64,000 bases of DNA from Neisseria subflava. GTDB lineage: Bacteria > Pseudomonadota > Gammaproteobacteria > Burkholderiales > Neisseriaceae. Location: NCBI RefSeq assembly GCF_003044935.1, contig NZ_POXP01000001.1:496001-560000 (forward strand), written 5' to 3'. This document shows, one piece after another, positions 61,182 through 64,000 of this stretch; the first letter of the stretch is position 1; every line of letters starts with the position of its first letter. The position numbers were made by a program, and so were the translations under genes. The notes beneath the pieces were generated by a model. The model had not been told where the DNA came from and did no database searches. It saw only the letters and a program-made list of their open reading frames with translations.

Positions 61182-62048
61182 ATGAGTATTATGGATACAA
61201 CAGCTATAACTATTTTAACTGCAGGTGCTACAACATTATTGACAAAGGGAGCTGAGGCACCAGCTCATACATTAAATCTAGTGTGGAAACAAGTATTTGG
61301 ACCTATTGATTTATGGATGGAAAAACAACAATTAAAAAGGAAAAAAGAGTTAGCTGATTTCAGTGATAGACTTAATAAAAATTTAGAAAAAATTCCTCAA
61401 GAAGAAATTCAAGAACCTAAATATAGTATTTTAGGACCTGCAATCGAGGCATCTCAATATTACCTTGAAGAAGAAGAGCTTAGAGAAATATTTGCAAAAT
61501 TAGTATCTTCCTCCTTCGATGCTAGAAATAATGGAAAGATCCACAATAGCTTTGTTGAAAAAGTTAAGTCTTTATCATCCCATGATGCAAAACTTCTTCA
61601 ATTAATGAAAGACTTAAAAAGTCTAGCAATTAGCAAATATTATATTAAAAAAAATAATGACAATGCATTAATTTTTTTTAATTTAATTGTTTGCCTTGCA
61701 TTTGGAGAGCAAGACATTGAAAAAACGGCAATATCTATAGATAATTTAATCCAATTAGGTTTGGTACGTATTGATTTTGATAGATGTTTTCAAGATGATA
61801 AGCAATATGAAGATTTTTATTCTACTAGTTTACTTGAGTCTTTAAGCATATGTAATCCACTTACAGATTTAAAATTAAAAATTCAAAGTTTATTAGAAAA
61901 AAATTATTCTAAAAATGAAATTGCTTTAGATTTGAATATTTCTATTTTAGATATTGAGGATTGTTTAGAAGAAAAAAAAGTAGAGTTGAAAAAAGGGGTG
62001 TGTGAATTAACTTCATTAGGAAATATGTTTGTGAATATATGTTGTTGA
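61182..62048 (+). CDS. Abi-alpha (DUF4393) family protein, putative phage defence
   Basis: A 288-residue soluble protein. The segment EPKYSILGPAIEASQYYLEE then ELREIFAKLVSSS and KVKSLSSHDAKLLQLM (residues about 80-145) is the core of the Abi-alpha/DUF4393 family, named for abortive-infection-linked genes. Most members are uncharacterised. The gene is far more AT-rich and A-rich than its neighbours, uses rare codons for Neisseria, has no DUS and only a weak ribosome site (AAGAAAATTTAAT). It lies between nrdA and nrdB in the same direction, so it is probably transcribed under nrd control. This is a strong case of recent transfer. A function in defence is inference from the family name and context. 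Confidence 0.8.
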   Translation: MSIMDTTAITILTAGATTLLTKGAEAPAHTLNLVWKQVFGPIDLWMEKQQLKRKKELADFSDRLNKNLEKIPQEEIQEPKYSILGPAIEASQYYLEEEELREIFAKLVSSSFDARNNGKIHNSFVEKVKSLSSHDAKLLQLMKDLKSLAISKYYIKKNNDNALIFFNLIVCLAFGEQDIEKTAISIDNLIQLGLVRIDFDRCFQDDKQYEDFYSTSLLESLSICNPLTDLKLKIQSLLEKNYSKNEIALDLNISILDIEDCLEEKKVELKKGVCELTSLGNMFVNICC

Positions 62049-62104
62049 TTTATATAAATACGTACTCTTTAAATTTGTAAATTCTATCCCTAAGAGAAAC
62101 AGCT

Positions 62105-63259
62105 ATGTCCTGCGAACACTTAACTATGTCATACAGCACCTTTTCAAAAACCAAAAACGACGCGCTGAAAGAGCCGATGTTTTTTGGTCAGCCGGTAAAT
62201 GTCGCCCGTTATGACCAGCAGAAATACGAAGTATTTGAAAAACTGATCGAAAAACAATTGTCTTTCTTCTGGCGTCCGGAAGAAATCGACGTATCGCGCG
62301 ACCGTATCGACTACGCCAATCTGCCCGAACACGAAAAACATATTTTCATCAGCAATCTGAAATACCAAACTCTGCTCGATTCGATCCAAGGCCGCAGCCC
62401 AAATGTTGCGTTCTTGCCTTTGGTGTCGATTCCCGAGCTGGAAACTTGGATTGAAACGTGGAGCTTCAGCGAAACCATTCACTCGCGCAGCTACACTCAT
62501 ATCATCCGTAATATCGTGAATGATCCTTCGGTCGTGTTCGATGATATTGTGCAAAACAAATACATCATCGCCCGCGCTGAAGATATTGCCTGCTATTACG
62601 ATGATTTAATTGAATACACCCAGTATTACAATCTGTTGGGCGAAGGTTCGCACAATATCGGCGGCAAGCTTGTTACCGTATCTTTGCGTGAGTTAAAGAA
62701 AAAGCTCTATCTCTGCCTGATGTGCGTCAATGTATTGGAAGCCATCCGCTTCTACGTTTCATTCGCCTGCTCTTTCGCCTTTGCCGAGCGCGAATTGATG
62801 GAAGGCAACGCTAAAATCATCAAGCTGATTGCCCGTGACGAAGCCCTGCATTTAACCAGCACCCAGCATATGCTCAACCTGATGCGTGCCGGTGCCGATG
62901 ATCCTGAAATGGCTGAAATCGCCAATGAATTGCAGGACGAATGCTTCAACCTCTTCAAAAAAGCAGCCGAGCAGGAAAAAGAATGGGCGGCTTATCTGTT
63001 TAAAGACGGCTCAATGATTGGCCTGAACAAGGAAATTCTGGCTCAATACGTTGAATACATTACCAATCTGCGTATGCAGGCGGTTGGCCTTCCTGCCGGA
63101 TTTGAAGGTGCGACCCAAAATCCGATTCCTTGGATCAACGCATGGCTGTCTTCTGACAATGTACAGGTTGCGCCGCAGGAAGTGGAAATTTCTTCTTACT
63201 TAATCGGTCAGATTGATTCGGAAGTCAGCGCGGACGATTTGGGCGATTTCGAGCTGTAA
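62105..63259 (+). CDS. nrdB: class Ia ribonucleoside-diphosphate reductase, beta subunit
   Basis: A 384-residue diiron-tyrosyl radical protein closely matching E. coli Nrd[21 protein letters not shown] at the N-terminus, [17 protein letters not shown] (iron ligands), [16 protein letters not shown]. The radical tyrosine lies in the [13 protein letters not shown] region downstream of the first ligands. The start is uncertain: ATG at 62105 or 62126; only the latter gives the N-terminus seen in E. coli ([12 protein letters not shown]). Neither has a clear ribosome site, perhaps because the upstream insertion replaced it. Confidence 0.95.
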   Translation: MSCEHLTMSYSTFSKTKNDALKEPMFFGQPVNVARYDQQKYEVFEKLIEKQLSFFWRPEEIDVSRDRIDYANLPEHEKHIFISNLKYQTLLDSIQGRSPNVAFLPLVSIPELETWIETWSFSETIHSRSYTHIIRNIVNDPSVVFDDIVQNKYIIARAEDIACYYDDLIEYTQYYNLLGEGSHNIGGKLVTVSLRELKKKLYLCLMCVNVLEAIRFYVSFACSFAFAERELMEGNAKIIKLIARDEALHLTSTQHMLNLMRAGADDPEMAEIANELQDECFNLFKKAAEQEKEWAAYLFKDGSMIGLNKEILAQYVEYITNLRMQAVGLPAGFEGATQNPIPWINAWLSSDNVQVAPQEVEISSYLIGQIDSEVSADDLGDFEL

Positions 63260-63265
63260 ACCGCG

Positions 63266-63304
63266 TTTCAGACGGCCTTTGGGCGTAACCGGCCGTCTGA
63301 AAAT
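63266..63304. terminator. inverted DUS pair after nrdB
   Basis: GTTTCAGACGGCC and GGCCGTCTGAAAAT arms with a spacer of about 12 bases, 6 bases after the nrdB stop. Confidence 0.8.
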
Positions 63305-63334
63305 CTCTTTTCAATCCTCAAGGTATAACCAAAA

Positions 63335-63712
63335 ATGAAGATTTATGGCGACATTGCGGTAAAAGCAGCTGAATCATATTCTAAATATGAAGATATGGAA
63401 CAAGCTTGGACAGAGATTGCGGCATCATTTCCCATCAAGGAGTCAATTAGAAAAAAAGGATGCCCAAAGAATGCATTTTTGGGATTGTGTCGTGCGAGGT
63501 TGGTTAAAGGAATCAACCCGGAAAAAGTCAAAACCAAACATTCCAAAAACGGAGAATATGCCGTTGCAGCGGTCAGTCTTTTAAAAAATGATCCCGAATG
63601 GGCAAATCAGAAAAAATCCGTTTTCTGGCGCGAAATTGTGGGTAATGAAAAAAAATATAACAGCCAGCTTCATGTCGTTTTGGCCTTGTGGGAAAAAGGC
63701 TTGATTATTTGA
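63335..63712 (+). CDS. DUF6979-like protein between nrdB and the ferredoxin gene
   Basis: A 125-residue soluble protein, MKIYGDIAVKAAESYSKYED at the N-terminus, then RKKGCPKNAFLGLCRARLVK near residue 40 and NSQLHVVLALWEKGLII at the end. These match my recollection of the DUF6979 family, whose function is unknown. AAGGTATAACC lies before the ATG. It occupies the gap between nrdB and the YfaE-like ferredoxin, flanked by DUS pairs, so it is a second gene inserted in the nrd cluster. Confidence 0.65.
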   Translation: MKIYGDIAVKAAESYSKYEDMEQAWTEIAASFPIKESIRKKGCPKNAFLGLCRARLVKGINPEKVKTKHSKNGEYAVAAVSLLKNDPEWANQKKSVFWREIVGNEKKYNSQLHVVLALWEKGLII

Positions 63713-63725
63713 ATTTATATATTTA

Positions 63726-63757
63726 AGGCCGTCTGAAACATTGTTCAGACGGCCTCT
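63726..63757. terminator. DUS inverted-repeat hairpin
   Basis: AAGGCCGTCTGAA and TTCAGACGGCCTC with a 5-base loop just before the ferredoxin gene. Confidence 0.8.
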
Positions 63758-63773
63758 ATGCCCTAAAACACAC

Positions 63774-64000
63774 ATGGCACTCATTAGCACACACGACAAA
63801 ACCTTCCAACTCCAACAAGGCGAAACCTTATTGGAGGGCTTGGAGCGCACTGGACACGAAGTTGAATACCAATGTCGCAGCGGTTATTGCGGTTCATGCC
63901 GGGTTAAAATCTTGGATGGGAAAGTCTCTTATGATAATTTTCCGCTCGCTTTTGTCGCGCCCGGAGAAATTTTGCCGTGCTGCTGCCGGGTTACTGAAGA
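63774..64000 (+). CDS. 2Fe-2S ferredoxin, YfaE-like (cut by the window end)
   Basis: The first 75 residues of a plant-type 2Fe-2S ferredoxin, MALISTHDKTFQLQQGETLL then CRSGYCGSC (three cluster cysteines) and LPCCCRV with the fourth. A single-domain ferredoxin next to nrdB is YfaE in E. coli, where it keeps the NrdB diiron site reduced during radical formation. The stop lies beyond 64000. No long ribosome site is seen; a DUS hairpin immediately precedes. Confidence 0.85.
   Translation, partial: MALISTHDKTFQLQQGETLLEGLERTGHEVEYQCRSGYCGSCRVKILDGKVSYDNFPLAFVAPGEILPCCCRVTE

Noticed and set aside
1-64000. tRNA, rRNA and CRISPR arrays
   Set aside because: I looked for cloverleaf-like GGTTCGAATC motifs, rRNA cores and regularly spaced direct repeats and saw none. 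The many short repeats are uptake sequences without regular spacing.

Overview
The window is chromosomal DNA from a commensal Neisseria. The main evidence is the dozens of neisserial DNA uptake sequences (DUS, core GCCGTCTGAA), mostly the AGGCCGTCTGAA dialect and often paired as inverted repeats that act as terminators. That dialect fits the N. subflava/flavescens neighbourhood better than N. meningitidis or N. gonorrhoeae; this species call is inference. Gene order (nadA-nadB with nadC, a prp propionate island, recO-pdxJ-acpS, nrdA/nrdB/ferredoxin) is also neisserial.

Layout. 1-6.1 kb: accessory DNA with a broken LysR gene, an mdaB-like quinone reductase, a histidine phosphatase, an unusual surface lipoprotein carrying PEP-synthase/glucan-dikinase-type domains, and a decayed locus. 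6.1-10.9 kb: NAD de novo synthesis (nadB, nadA, a NadQ-type regulator, nadC) with a 27-bp near-perfect operator palindrome in the divergent promoter. 11-22.6 kb: iron and haem acquisition, with two TonB-dependent receptors, a haem ABC transporter (hmuTUV), a ChuW/HutW-HutX fusion and a ChuY-like reductase. Together these form an apparently complete route from haem capture to oxygen-independent haem opening. Fur-box-like sites precede three of the transcription units.

22.7-37.5 kb: a mosaic redox/stress region (GST, Sel1 lipoprotein, esterase-like lipoprotein, malic enzyme, LysR plus a second mdaB, OsmC, thioredoxin-like, ArsR plus Old Yellow Enzyme, SDR, osmoprotectant ABC transporter). It contains three Pasteurellaceae uptake sequences (AAGTGCGGT), several Eikenella-type DUS (AGGCTACCTGAA), a repeated terminator element and several pseudogenes. 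This is the clearest evidence of transfer between genera in the window.

37.5-58.5 kb: mostly housekeeping (hom, a thioinosine/thioadenosine phosphorylase, AI-2E exporter family, purM, the ackA-prpF-acnD-prpC-prpB methylcitrate island, a Nudix enzyme, acpS, pdxJ, recO, a patatin-like lipoprotein, queH).

58.8-64 kb: the class Ia ribonucleotide reductase operon. Two NrdR-type boxes 32 bp apart precede nrdA. A very AT-rich Abi-alpha (DUF4393) gene, a putative phage-defence protein, lies between nrdA and nrdB, and a small DUF6979-like gene lies between nrdB and the YfaE-like 2Fe-2S ferredoxin, which is cut by the window end. The most noteworthy items are this defence-type cargo inside an essential operon, the HutW-HutX fusion with an internal start signal, the dikinase-like lipoprotein and the mixed uptake-sequence dialects.
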